A stretch of 34,637 nt of DNA from Saprospiraceae bacterium. GTDB lineage: Bacteria; Bacteroidota; Bacteroidia; Chitinophagales; Saprospiraceae. Positions within the stretch are counted from its first letter, which is position 1. Every line of letters starts with the position of its first letter. The notes under the pieces were generated by a model. It was not told where the DNA came from. It saw nothing but the letters and a program-made list of their open reading frames with translations, and did not search any database. The stretch lies in contig JAJCYI010000206.1 in assembly GCA_029263015.1 (NCBI GenBank), positions 1 through 34,637 on the forward strand, read 5' to 3'. The translations under genes were made by a program, and so were the position numbers. Below are positions 16,418 through 23,800 of this stretch, piece after piece.

Positions 16418-16444
16418 ACAGCGTTAATTTACAAAAATACAGAC

Positions 16445-18097
16445 ATGCACATATTTTCAAGATTACTTTATCTGATTTTCTTTTTGGGCTTTTTCCTGTC
16501 GTTAAATGGCCAAACTTCAACGCCTGCCTCTCTTGAGTGGGGAAATCAATATTCTGAACCCAACAATACCACTGCCACAAAAATAATTGGGCTGCGCCCC
16601 GACGGCTTTTATATGCTCCGCCAAAAAGTGCTGAACAATCCTGAGTCGAGGCCGCGTGCTTGGGTTGAATTTTATGACCGGGACATGAACTTGAAAAAAG
16701 CAGTTGAGCAAGATCTGAAGTACAAAGGCAAACAACGGGATTTTGAGGATGTGGTATTCATCGGAGGCCAATTGTACCTGCTGACTTCATTTAACAATTC
16801 TGGCCAAAAGAAAAATTACTTGTTCAAACAGAGGATCAGCATGAAGTCTTTAATCACTGCCAAAAAGCTTGAAATGATTTGCGAAACGGATGCCCGCAAC
16901 AAGGAAGCGGAAGGCTCGTTTGGTTCGCATATTTCGAAGGACAGCACCAAGTTGTTGATTTACAATGATTTACCGTATAAAAAGAACGAACAAGAACAAT
17001 TTGGTTTTCGGGTTTTCAACCAACAGTTTGAATTGATTTGGGAAAAGGATGTAGTGCTGCCATACACAGACAACCGTTTTACGGTCGAGGAGTACCAAGT
17101 GGACGAACTGGGTAATGTACATTTAATGGGTGTCCTTTATGAGGACAACGCAAAACGGCGCCGGCGCGGTAGCCCAACCTATCAGTATATTATAATTTCC
17201 TATCTCGACAATGGAGAGCGGGTCGAAGAATTTCGAGTTGGGCTCGACAATAAATTCATTACTGACCTTACTTTTCGGCCAACTAAATCTGGAAAGTTGA
17301 TTTGTGCTGGTTTTTATTCTGAGCGAGGAACCTATAGCGTGAAAGGCGCTTATTATTTTAAGGTTGACCCGACAACCAGGGCGGTCAGTCATAAAAATTA
17401 CCAACCGTTCGAATTCGAATTTTTGACAGAATTTATGTCAGATCGGAGCAAAGAGAAGGCAAAAGATGCGGAAAAACGCAGAGATGTGCGTAAAACTGCA
17501 GAGTTGTATAATTTTTCATTGGATGAGCTTATCCTTCGCAGTGATGGAGGGGCCGTGTTGGTAGCTGAACAGTTTTATATTGAAGAACAATACAATAGGA
17601 ACGATCGATATGGTATTGGTTATTACCCGTATAGCTATGGTTCTCTTTATAACAACCGTTATGGGAACAATAACCAGGCTGATTATTATTACAATTATAA
17701 TGACATCATTGTGGTAAACATACGACCAACTGGCGAAGTCGAATGGGCTTCACGGATTTCCAAAAAGCAGGAAACAAGAAATGATGGTGGTTACTATTCG
17801 TCCTATGCCATGTCCATTGTTCGGGATAAAATTTATTTTCTTTATAATGAAAACTCAAGGAATTTTGCTGGAGGAGGAAAGAACAACCGAATTTACAATT
17901 TTAATGGCAGCAATTCTGTGATTGCAGTGGCTCAGGTCAATAAAAATGGGGAAGTCAAGACCTACCCTTTGGCTTCCAATAAAGACGCAGGGGTCATCAC
18001 CCGTCCAAAAATTTGCAAACAGATCGGCAAAAAGAAAATGGCTGTTTTTGGCGAAAAAGGAAAAGGGTACAAGTTCGCCAATCTTATTTTTGATTAA
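16445..18097 (+). CDS. Exported protein of unknown function with a Tyr/Asn/Gly-rich loop
   Basis: A 550-residue protein from the ATG at 16445 (MHIFSRLLYLIFFLGFFLSLNGQ is a clear signal peptide). I do not recognise a named domain. The pattern of alternating strands with phrases such as GFYMLRQKVLN, DVVFIGGQLYLLTSF, GNVHLMGVLYED and KIYFLYNENSRN suggests a beta-propeller-like or repeated beta structure. Near residues 385-425 is a low-complexity segment rich in Tyr, Asn and Gly (YGIGYYPYSYGSLYNNRYG). There is no T9SS sorting domain and no lipobox, so it is likely periplasmic or outer-membrane associated. It has its own promoter and a strong terminator, so it is monocistronic. Confidence 0.8.
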   Translation: MHIFSRLLYLIFFLGFFLSLNGQTSTPASLEWGNQYSEPNNTTATKIIGLRPDGFYMLRQKVLNNPESRPRAWVEFYDRDMNLKKAVEQDLKYKGKQRDFEDVVFIGGQLYLLTSFNNSGQKKNYLFKQRISMKSLITAKKLEMICETDARNKEAEGSFGSHISKDSTKLLIYNDLPYKKNEQEQFGFRVFNQQFELIWEKDVVLPYTDNRFTVEEYQVDELGNVHLMGVLYEDNAKRRRRGSPTYQYIIISYLDNGERVEEFRVGLDNKFITDLTFRPTKSGKLICAGFYSERGTYSVKGAYYFKVDPTTRAVSHKNYQPFEFEFLTEFMSDRSKEKAKDAEKRRDVRKTAELYNFSLDELILRSDGGAVLVAEQFYIEEQYNRNDRYGIGYYPYSYGSLYNNRYGNNNQADYYYNYNDIIVVNIRPTGEVEWASRISKKQETRNDGGYYSSYAMSIVRDKIYFLYNENSRNFAGGGKNNRIYNFNGSNSVIAVAQVNKNGEVKTYPLASNKDAGVITRPKICKQIGKKKMAVFGEKGKGYKFANLIFD

Positions 18098-18108
18098 TGG
18101 AAAATGGT

Positions 18109-18153
18109 AAATGCAGAATTGAAAAGTCTAAATATTTTCAATTCTGCATTTTT
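18109..18153 (+). terminator. Intrinsic terminator of the exported protein gene
   Basis: AAATGCAGAATTGAAAA (18109-18125) pairs perfectly with 18135-18151 around a 9-base loop, followed by T. It lies 12 bp beyond the stop codon of the exported protein gene and shows that the MGMT-family frame must start downstream of it. Confidence 0.85.
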
Positions 18154-18166
18154 ATTCCTCCTCATT

Positions 18167-18652
18167 ATGCTGACAGCTTACTATCAATCCCCTTTTGGTT
18201 GTTTTGAGATTAAAGGTTCTGAAAAAGGAATCAATTCCGTTCGGTTACAACAAGGAAAAGATTGCGATGGGGATAAAAATCCATCGGCGCTAGCAGCGGC
18301 CGTACGTCAACTGGATGAGTTTTTTCAACGTAAAAGAACAAATTTTGACCTGCCTCTTGACTTATCAGGCGGTACCGATTTCCACCAATCAGTCTGGCGG
18401 GAATTGTTGAATATTCCTTTTGGGCATACTACTTCCTATTCAGCCATTGCCAAAAAAATAGGCAACCCCGACGCCGTCAGGGCAGTTGGACTGGCCAACC
18501 GCAATAACCCCATTGCCATCATTGTACCCTGCCACCGGGTGATAGCTAAAAATGGTGATCTGCAAGGATATTTTTATGGTTTGGACATGAAACGCAAATT
18601 GTTGGAATTGGAGAACCCGATGAGTTTTGGTGAGCAGGGAAAGCTGTTTTAA
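18167..18652 (+). CDS. Methylated-DNA-[protein]-cysteine S-methyltransferase family protein (MGMT)
   Basis: Repairs O6-alkylguanine by moving the alkyl group onto its own cysteine. The 161-residue protein has an N-terminal ribonuclease-like part (YYQSPFGCFEIKGSE) and the C-terminal DNA-binding domain (about 70-150): FHQSVWRELLNIPFGHTTSYSAIAKKIGNPDAVRAVGLANRNNP, then the active site IVPCHRVI with C122, and LQGYFYGLDMKRKLLELE. The usual Gly-Gly after GY is Tyr-Gly here, a mild change. An in-frame ATG at 18104 lies before the upstream terminator hairpin and would add an unrelated peptide, so 18167 is chosen. The next gene, ccmB, has its own promoter. Confidence 0.93.
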   Translation: MLTAYYQSPFGCFEIKGSEKGINSVRLQQGKDCDGDKNPSALAAAVRQLDEFFQRKRTNFDLPLDLSGGTDFHQSVWRELLNIPFGHTTSYSAIAKKIGNPDAVRAVGLANRNNPIAIIVPCHRVIAKNGDLQGYFYGLDMKRKLLELENPMSFGEQGKLF

Positions 18653-18686
18653 GGTGCGCCATATTCGTTCCCAGTTCTTATATGAC

Positions 18687-18716
18687 TTGCCAACTTCAGT
18701 CCGTTTGCTACCTTTG
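18687..18716 (+). promoter_or_regulatory. Strong promoter of ccmB, apparently leaderless
   Basis: TTG (18687-18689), exactly 19 bp, then TACCTTTG (18709-18716), a near-ideal Bacteroidota TTTG-N19-TAnnTTTG promoter. Transcription should begin about 6-7 bases later, at or next to the A of the ccmB ATG (18723), giving a leaderless or near-leaderless mRNA. Confidence 0.7.
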
Positions 18717-18722
18717 CCGCCG

Positions 18723-19382
18723 ATGAACCTGCTACAAGAAATAACCTTTCTGCTCAAAAAGGAATTCACCCTTGAATGGCGACAGAAATATGCGATCAGT
18801 GGTATTTTTTTGTACGTGCTATCCACGGTGTTTATCATCTTTATTTCCTTTCAAAAAATAAGCCCGCAGCTTTGGAACGTGTTGTTTTGGATAGTGATGT
18901 TGTTCGCTTCTATCAATGCCGTTGTGAAGAGTTTTGTACAGGAAAGCGGCAATAGGCAATTATACTATTACCAGTTAGCCAACCCACTTGCCATATTGTT
19001 GTCAAAAATGCTGTACAACGCTATGTTGTTACTACTAATAGGCGTACTAACATTTGTAGCTTTATCATTTATTGCCGGAAGCCCAGTTGAGGATGCCTAT
19101 AATTTTGCGATGGCTTTGTTTTTTGGGAGTGTCGGGTTTTCGATCACCTTTACATTTGTATCTGCCATTGCGGCCAAAGCTGACAACAATAGCACGTTGA
19201 TGGCTATTTTAAGTTTTCCGGTGGTCATTCCAGTTTTACTACTTTTGGTGAATTTGTCGGCACATTCAATAGGCCTCCTGGGAGGAACACAGGTGTCCAG
19301 AGACATTATGATGCTGTTGGCCGTTGACTTGGTCTTGTTGGCACTTGGAATGGTATTGTTCCCTTTCCTTTGGAGGGATTGA
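18723..19382 (+). CDS. ccmB: Heme exporter protein CcmB
   Basis: Membrane subunit of the CcmAB ABC-type complex of system I cytochrome c maturation, which releases heme from CcmE in the periplasm. The 219-residue protein has about six membrane segments and typical CcmB features: an N-terminal LLKKEFTLEWRQKYAISGIFLYVLS, the NAVVKSFVQESGNRQLYYYQLANPLAILLSKMLYN region, then hydrophobic hairpins ending in MLLAVDLVLLALGMVLFPFLWRD. The start at 18723 follows from the promoter and from family length. The ATPase gene ccmA is not adjacent. ccmC follows after 162 bp. Confidence 0.92.
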   Translation: MNLLQEITFLLKKEFTLEWRQKYAISGIFLYVLSTVFIIFISFQKISPQLWNVLFWIVMLFASINAVVKSFVQESGNRQLYYYQLANPLAILLSKMLYNAMLLLLIGVLTFVALSFIAGSPVEDAYNFAMALFFGSVGFSITFTFVSAIAAKADNNSTLMAILSFPVVIPVLLLLVNLSAHSIGLLGGTQVSRDIMMLLAVDLVLLALGMVLFPFLWRD

Positions 19383-19459
19383 TTATTATTAGGGGAGAGG
19401 AGTCAGGATCGTTACCATTATGATAGAAATAAAAAAATATTGGTTTCTGAAAGATAAGG

Positions 19460-19499
19460 TAAGTAACAAAGCCTAATTATTTGGGTATTTTGAGAATAT
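19460..19499. repeat. Exact 40-bp copy of the left arm of element 3
   Basis: Identical to 16158-16197, 3.3 kb away and in the same orientation. It lies between ccmB and ccmC, 46 bp before ccmC. The matching inverted arm and the inner hairpin are missing, so it is a solo half of the element. Confidence 0.9.
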
Positions 19500-19500
19500 C

Positions 19501-19522
19501 TAAATTTCTAATTTCTAATATC
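19501..19522. repeat. Short heptamer repeat before ccmC
   Basis: TAAATTTC, TAATTTC, TAATATC: the same unit type as the arrays at 3773-3815 and 26754-26795, directly following the 40-bp repeat copy and ending 22 bp before the ccmC ATG. Confidence 0.5.
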
Positions 19523-19544
19523 TATCGCTCATTTATTTTTGAAA

Positions 19545-20609
19545 ATGAAAAACGCTTGGTGGAAAATTATTGGGGTTCTTTTGATTATCTATAGCTTAAT
19601 CGTTGGATTGTTGACGCCGCTTCGAACAGGGATCAGCGATGCTTCCCCGACCAGTTTTAAGACAGGTGAAACGATTGAGATTAACGTACAAGGGTATAAT
19701 TCTTTTTATACCAAATCCTCTAACGAATTACGGGCCTGGTTAAAGATGGACAGTGTAAATGCACTGACTGCCAATAATATAGAGGTATTAGATGACCGAA
19801 ACCTGAGCTTGACTTTTATCCTGCCAGCCTATCTTCCTACTTCCCATAAAGTACAAGATTTTACATTGATTGTGGATAGTCCTAAAGATGGGGCGGCAAT
19901 CCTGCCTGGGGGCATTTTCGTGACACAGGATAGTATTGATGTAGCGTCTGGGGATTCATTGTGGGTGAACGCAGAAATCACAAACTTGCACGAAAAAGAA
20001 ACCATTAATTTCCCTTACCGCAATATTTTATACGAGACCATCCGAAACCTATATTACCATGTTCCTCTTTGGTTTGCCATGTTTATCCTATTCATTACGG
20101 CCATGGTGAAGAGCATATTTTACCTGAGAAGTTTCAATCCTGTCCATGATCAAAAAGCGGCGGCCTTTACTAGTGTTGGCATTTTGTACGGCATATTAGG
20201 CCTGGTCACTGGAGCAATTTGGGCAAAAAACACTTGGGGTGCATACTGGAGCTGGGATGTCAAGCAGAATATGACAGCGGTAGGGATGTTAATTTATGCT
20301 GCCTATTTTGTACTTCGGGCTTCCTTTGAAGATCCTGAAAAAAGGGCGAGGATCAGTGCAGTTTATAACATATTTGCATTTGCCACACTGATCCCGTTGC
20401 TTTACGTTGTGCCAAAATTAACCGACAGCCTTCATCCTGGTGCTGGAGGTAACATCGCATTTGGTTCACAGGATTTGGACAATACCATGCGCATGGTGTT
20501 CTATCCTGCTATTATCGGGTGGGCACTGTTTGGTACATGGTTGGCGACATTAGTGTTCAAGATCACTAGCCTCAAAGAAAGGTGGCTCGACCAACAGGAT
20601 GGGTTCTGA
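19545..20609 (+). CDS. ccmC: CcmC/CcsA-type cytochrome c assembly protein with an extra extracytoplasmic domain
   Basis: Handles heme and loads it onto CcmE in cytochrome c maturation. The 354-residue protein has TM1 at about 7-25, then some 120 residues of predicted extracytoplasmic sequence (TGETIEINVQGYNSFYT ... DSLWVNAEITNLHEKETINF), then the canonical core: a His in IRNLYYHVPLWFAMFIL, the tryptophan-rich heme motif WGAYWSWDVKQNM, a second loop His in LTDSLHPGAGGN, and the final TM pair. Typical CcmC is about 220-250 residues, so the inserted beta-rich domain is extra. It probably forms one unit with ccmB, ccmD and the glutamate dehydrogenase gene. The ATG at 19545 is chosen over an upstream TTG. 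Confidence 0.9.
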   Translation: MKNAWWKIIGVLLIIYSLIVGLLTPLRTGISDASPTSFKTGETIEINVQGYNSFYTKSSNELRAWLKMDSVNALTANNIEVLDDRNLSLTFILPAYLPTSHKVQDFTLIVDSPKDGAAILPGGIFVTQDSIDVASGDSLWVNAEITNLHEKETINFPYRNILYETIRNLYYHVPLWFAMFILFITAMVKSIFYLRSFNPVHDQKAAAFTSVGILYGILGLVTGAIWAKNTWGAYWSWDVKQNMTAVGMLIYAAYFVLRASFEDPEKRARISAVYNIFAFATLIPLLYVVPKLTDSLHPGAGGNIAFGSQDLDNTMRMVFYPAIIGWALFGTWLATLVFKITSLKERWLDQQDGF

Positions 20610-20833
20610 TTTGGGTGGGAAAAATAGGTGGATAATTTCAGCCAAACCTTAATGTTCCCACAAGCCTACACAGCATCAATGTTTGCCGTTATATCACAAT
20701 ACCAATTACACAGATAAACCAATAAACCAATCATCAAAAAATAAAAACCTTTGCACAAACTTTCTTGTCTGATAAGAAAAATTGTTAGACTTTTGCGCGA
20801 TCTTATTGGACAGGAACAGCTAATGACAATACC

Positions 20834-21055
20834 ATGTTAAAAGCGACTAAAAAAGCCTTTACAACTTTCACATTATTACTTCTTCCCTTCACGCTTTTAT
20901 TGGCACAAGAAGAAACTGACTTCATGCGCAGCATGGGCAAAATGTATGTGGTAGTGGCCGTGATCGTGGCAATTTTTATAGGCATCGTTATTTACCTGGT
21001 TACCCTGGACAGGAAAATTTCCAAATTGGAAGACCAAATTATTGAAAATGACTAA
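20834..21055 (+). CDS. ccmD: CcmD family small membrane protein
   Basis: A 73-residue protein that stabilises the CcmABC-CcmE complex in system I cytochrome c maturation. The N-terminus resembles a signal peptide (KKAFTTFTLLLLPFTLLLAQ) as in Bacteroidota CcmD-like proteins; the conserved part is MGKMYVVVAVIVAIFIGIVIYLVTLDRKISKLE, one membrane helix followed by a short charged helix. Its place directly after ccmC supports the call. Its stop overlaps the start of the glutamate dehydrogenase gene by 8 bases (ATGACTAA). A 224-bp gap separates it from ccmC, so it may also have its own promoter; a sequence TAGACTTTTGCG lies about 50 bp upstream. Confidence 0.88.
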   Translation: MLKATKKAFTTFTLLLLPFTLLLAQEETDFMRSMGKMYVVVAVIVAIFIGIVIYLVTLDRKISKLEDQIIEND

Positions 21056-22490
21056 AGCAAAACAGCCAATCAACTTTTATCAAAGTGTAGACAATTTCTT
21101 TGAAAAAGCTGCTCCACACACTTGCCTCGACAGAGGTATTCTCGATCAAATAAAATCTTGCAGTGCTATTTATGCGATCAATTTTCCGGTTAAAGTAACG
21201 GACCCAAAAACGGGTAAAAGGGAAGTGAAAGTGATCGAAGCCTACCGCGTGCAGCATAGTCACCACCGGTTACCTACAAAAGGTGGAATTCGTTATAGCA
21301 ATCATGTGACCCAAAGCGAGGTGATGGCTTTGGCAACCTTGATGTCCTATAAATGTGCGATCGTGCATGTGCCTTTTGGCGGAGCAAAAGGGGGCGTGAA
21401 AATCAATCCAAAAGATTATTCAGAAGAAGACCTGGAAAAGATTACCCGCCGATATACTTATGAATTGGTAAGAAGAGATTTCATTGGCCCATCTCTCGAT
21501 GTTCCTGCACCTGATTATGGAACAGGTTCCCGTGAAATGGCATGGATTTATGACACGTACCGCACGCTCCGTGAAAACGAAATTGATGCAGCAGGATGTG
21601 TTACTGGAAAACCCGTAAAAATTCATGGAATCCGTGGAAGAACGGAAGCTACCGGCCGCGGCGTTTATTATGGTTTGCGGGAAGCGTGCGGGAAAGAGGA
21701 AGACATGAAGGCAATTGGACTTTCAAAAGGCATGCAAGGCAAGAGGATAGTCATACAAGGGTTTGGAAATGTGGGTACTTTTTCTGGTTCCATTTCACAG
21801 GATGAGGGCGATGCAAAGATCATTGCAGTTGGAGAGGCGGATGGATTTATTTTGAATGAAGATGGATTGGACATTGCCAAATTAATAGAAGTGAAGGCTG
21901 AAACAGGCTCCATCATGAACTATCAAGATGCCAAGAAATTTGGAAAAGAAGACCGTAACAAAGTATTGGAACTGGACTGTGACGTTTTGGTGCCGGCGGC
22001 TCTCGAAAATCAGATATCCGTTAACAATGCCGACCGGATAAAAGCCAAGATCATCGCAGAAGCGGCAAACGGCCCCATCACCTCTGCCGCTGAAGAAATG
22101 TTGTTGGAGAGAGGGGTTTTGATTTTGCCAGACCTTTATCTGAATGCCGGTGGTGTGACTGTTTCCTATTTCGAATGGTTGAAAAACCTTTCCCACATGC
22201 GGTTTGGAAGAATGGATAAACGTTACCGCCAACAGGGAAGGGAAAATACTTTGAACCTGATTGGATCTATGGTCGGAAGGAAAGTTGACAATGATATTTT
22301 TGCAAAATTTGCAAAGGGGGCGGACGAAATTGACCTGGTTCGCTCCGGTCTTGAGGATTCCATGATTACTGCATATAATGTTACCCGTGAAATCGCAAAG
22401 GAAAAAAAGATTGATCTTCGGACAGCGGCCTTTGTTAATGCAGTCGAATTGATAGGGGCCGATTACATGGCAATGGGTATTTTCCCATAA
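21048..22490 (+). CDS. Glutamate dehydrogenase, animal-mitochondrial-like subfamily
   Basis: Reversible oxidative deamination of glutamate to 2-oxoglutarate, cytoplasmic. The 480-residue protein has the family motifs K78 in PTKGGIRYS, K102 in MSYKCAIVHVPFGG, catalytic K114 in GGAKGG, D156 in DVPAPD, the nucleotide-binding GFGNVGTFSG, and LNAGGVTVSYFEWLKNLSHMRFGRM. Its wording is closer to animal mitochondrial GDH, from memory, than to the common ~420-450-residue bacterial enzymes: ITRRYTYEL, CVTGKP, GGIRGRTEATGRGV-like segments, DLRTAAFVNAVE. The region matching the animal antenna is present but about 10 residues shorter. The ATG at 21048 overlaps the ccmD stop, implying translational coupling. 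A terminator follows. Confidence 0.93.
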   Translation: MTKAKQPINFYQSVDNFFEKAAPHTCLDRGILDQIKSCSAIYAINFPVKVTDPKTGKREVKVIEAYRVQHSHHRLPTKGGIRYSNHVTQSEVMALATLMSYKCAIVHVPFGGAKGGVKINPKDYSEEDLEKITRRYTYELVRRDFIGPSLDVPAPDYGTGSREMAWIYDTYRTLRENEIDAAGCVTGKPVKIHGIRGRTEATGRGVYYGLREACGKEEDMKAIGLSKGMQGKRIVIQGFGNVGTFSGSISQDEGDAKIIAVGEADGFILNEDGLDIAKLIEVKAETGSIMNYQDAKKFGKEDRNKVLELDCDVLVPAALENQISVNNADRIKAKIIAEAANGPITSAAEEMLLERGVLILPDLYLNAGGVTVSYFEWLKNLSHMRFGRMDKRYRQQGRENTLNLIGSMVGRKVDNDIFAKFAKGADEIDLVRSGLEDSMITAYNVTREIAKEKKIDLRTAAFVNAVELIGADYMAMGIFP

Positions 22491-22904
22491 TAGTTGTAGA
22501 TCAATTTCTACACGGTTCTTAAATGCAGGATAGATGATATATCTATCCTGCATTTTTTTTGCTGTTTGTAGGTCGGGCTGTTTGTTAATGAAATTTAAAC
22601 CAACCCTGCTGCATTAGGGCAATATTGTAGCAAGCCGTTCCTATATAAATTTTAATTACCCGTTAAACCATTTCAAAATGCCGAAGTCAATACTCCATAA
22701 ATAATGAAAATCTTCTTATGGAGCATGTTTACTTGACAACCTTTTCTTGTACACAATTAATTCGTTGTCCTTTCTAAAACAATTTTTAAAACAAATAGCT
22801 GGAATTATTAGATGGGATACTATAATGGAATTCCTGCCGGAAATGGCAAGGGGATCCAAGAGATTTCCATTTCTTAAAACGGTTATTGGAAAATTCTTAA
22901 AAAC
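22491..22904. other. Gene-free region between the glutamate dehydrogenase and lipoprotein genes
   Basis: 414 bp. Apart from the terminator at 22521-22560 it holds one inverted repeat, CTCCATAA (22693-22700) with TTATGGAG (22716-22723). No convincing TAnnTTTG promoter for the lipoprotein gene was found; a TATAAT-like word near 22820 is not expected to work in this phylum. No gene was seen. Confidence 0.45.
22521..22560 (+). terminator. Intrinsic terminator of the ccm-glutamate dehydrogenase unit
   Basis: AAATGCAGGATAGAT (22521-22535) pairs perfectly with 22541-22555 around a 5-base loop, followed by further T to 22560. It lies 30 bp after the glutamate dehydrogenase stop codon. Confidence 0.92.
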
Positions 22905-23735
22905 ATGAAAACCATTAATTGGCTTATCACTGCAACCCTTTTTCTGGGACTATTTTTCACTTCTTGCAACAAAGACCAAGACGATAATTTGACCAACGAA
23001 CAAGTAACTGAACAGATGATTGTATCATCGGAAGACCAGGCAACGGCCGAAGATTTTTATCAGGATGTAGAAGACCAAGTGGATGAGGCCATCGAATCGA
23101 GGGGTGGGGGAGGAGACTGCCCAACCGTTACTGCTGATCCTGATTGGGATACATTTCCGCGTACCGTGACCATTGACTTTGGGGATAGTTGTGAAGGTCC
23201 CAACGGCCGTGTCAGGAAAGGGCAAATTGTAGTCACTGTAACTGATAATCTTATCAATGAGGGGGCTGTGAGAACTGCCACTTTTGTCGATTTTTTTATT
23301 GATGATGCACAGATCGAAGGAACCCGTACCCTGACCAATTTGGGATATGACGACAATGGCAACATCACACTTTCCAGGGTTGTTTCTGGTGGCCAGATCA
23401 CTTTCCCAAATGGAGAGGGCGCTTCTTGGGAATCAGATGTTATCATGACTCAAATAGCAGGTGGCAACACTCCTTTGTTTTTCCTCGACAATGTTTTTGA
23501 AATTACAGGAACTGCCAGTGGAGTCAATAGGCAGGGCAAGGCTTATACCATTAATATTTTGGAACCTCTCATCAAGAAGAAAGCTTGTCCTTGGTTTGTG
23601 GAAGGAGTGATTTCCATTACGAGTGAAAATGTTGAAGTTACCCTAAATTACGGCAATGGCGAATGCGACAGAAAAGCTATTCTGACTTTGCCTAATGGTA
23701 CGGAACATGAGATTCTGATGAAGAAATGGTGGTAA
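22905..23735 (+). CDS. Lipoprotein of unknown function
   Basis: A 276-residue protein with a type II signal peptide: MKTINWLITATLFLGLFFTSC, lipidated Cys at position 21. The residues after it (NKDQDDN) are acidic and resemble the export signal that sends Bacteroidota lipoproteins to the cell surface. An acidic linker (about 25-65) and RGGGGDC lead into a region of repeated beta strands (PRTVTIDFGDSC, GQIVVTVTDN, ITFPNGEGASWESDV), with four further Cys residues after the first. No named domain was recognised; the phrases LTLPNGTEHEILM and GRVRKGQIVVT suggest a beta-sandwich. It is monocistronic, convergent with glnS. Confidence 0.78.
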   Translation: MKTINWLITATLFLGLFFTSCNKDQDDNLTNEQVTEQMIVSSEDQATAEDFYQDVEDQVDEAIESRGGGGDCPTVTADPDWDTFPRTVTIDFGDSCEGPNGRVRKGQIVVTVTDNLINEGAVRTATFVDFFIDDAQIEGTRTLTNLGYDDNGNITLSRVVSGGQITFPNGEGASWESDVIMTQIAGGNTPLFFLDNVFEITGTASGVNRQGKAYTINILEPLIKKKACPWFVEGVISITSENVEVTLNYGNGECDRKAILTLPNGTEHEILMKKWW

Positions 23736-23799
23736 GAATGGAGAATGGAGTCCCGAACATGTTTCAGGACTCCATTTTCAATTCTCAATTCCAATTCCC
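23736..23799. repeat. Heptamer repeats around the lipoprotein-glnS junction
   Basis: GAATGGA, GAATGGA at 23736-23749, then after a hairpin CAATTCT, CAATTCC, AATTCCC at 23779-23799. The 7-bp period is again kept while the unit differs from other loci. The stretch fills the 65 bp between the convergent lipoprotein and glnS genes. Confidence 0.55.
23744..23780 (+). terminator. Probable terminator of the lipoprotein gene
   Basis: AATGGAGTCC (23744-23753) pairs with GGACTCCATT (23767-23776) around a 13-base loop, followed by TTC. The T run is short, so strength is uncertain. On the other strand it could also serve glnS, but no T run follows there. Confidence 0.5.
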
Positions 23800-23800
23800 T

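Larger units (their letters stand above)
16117..16444. other. Divergent intergenic region (TonB receptor / exported protein)
   Basis: 328 bp without a gene. It is largely taken up by nested element 3 (16158-16341); the promoter of the rightward gene is at 16410-16417. The receptor promoter is not clear, the best guess being TATCTTGT on the minus strand about 30 bp before its ATG. Confidence 0.55.

Noticed and set aside
16415-16444. Longer start for the exported protein
   Set aside because: It overlaps the TAACTTTG promoter element; the later ATG gives a clean signal peptide.
18104-18166. Longer start for the MGMT-family gene
   Set aside because: The extra part is the terminator hairpin of the preceding gene read as protein.
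22815-22830. TATAAT-like word upstream of the lipoprotein gene as a promoter
   Set aside because: Bacteroidota sigma-A uses TAnnTTTG, and no such element lies at a suitable place; an E. coli-type -10 is not evidence here.
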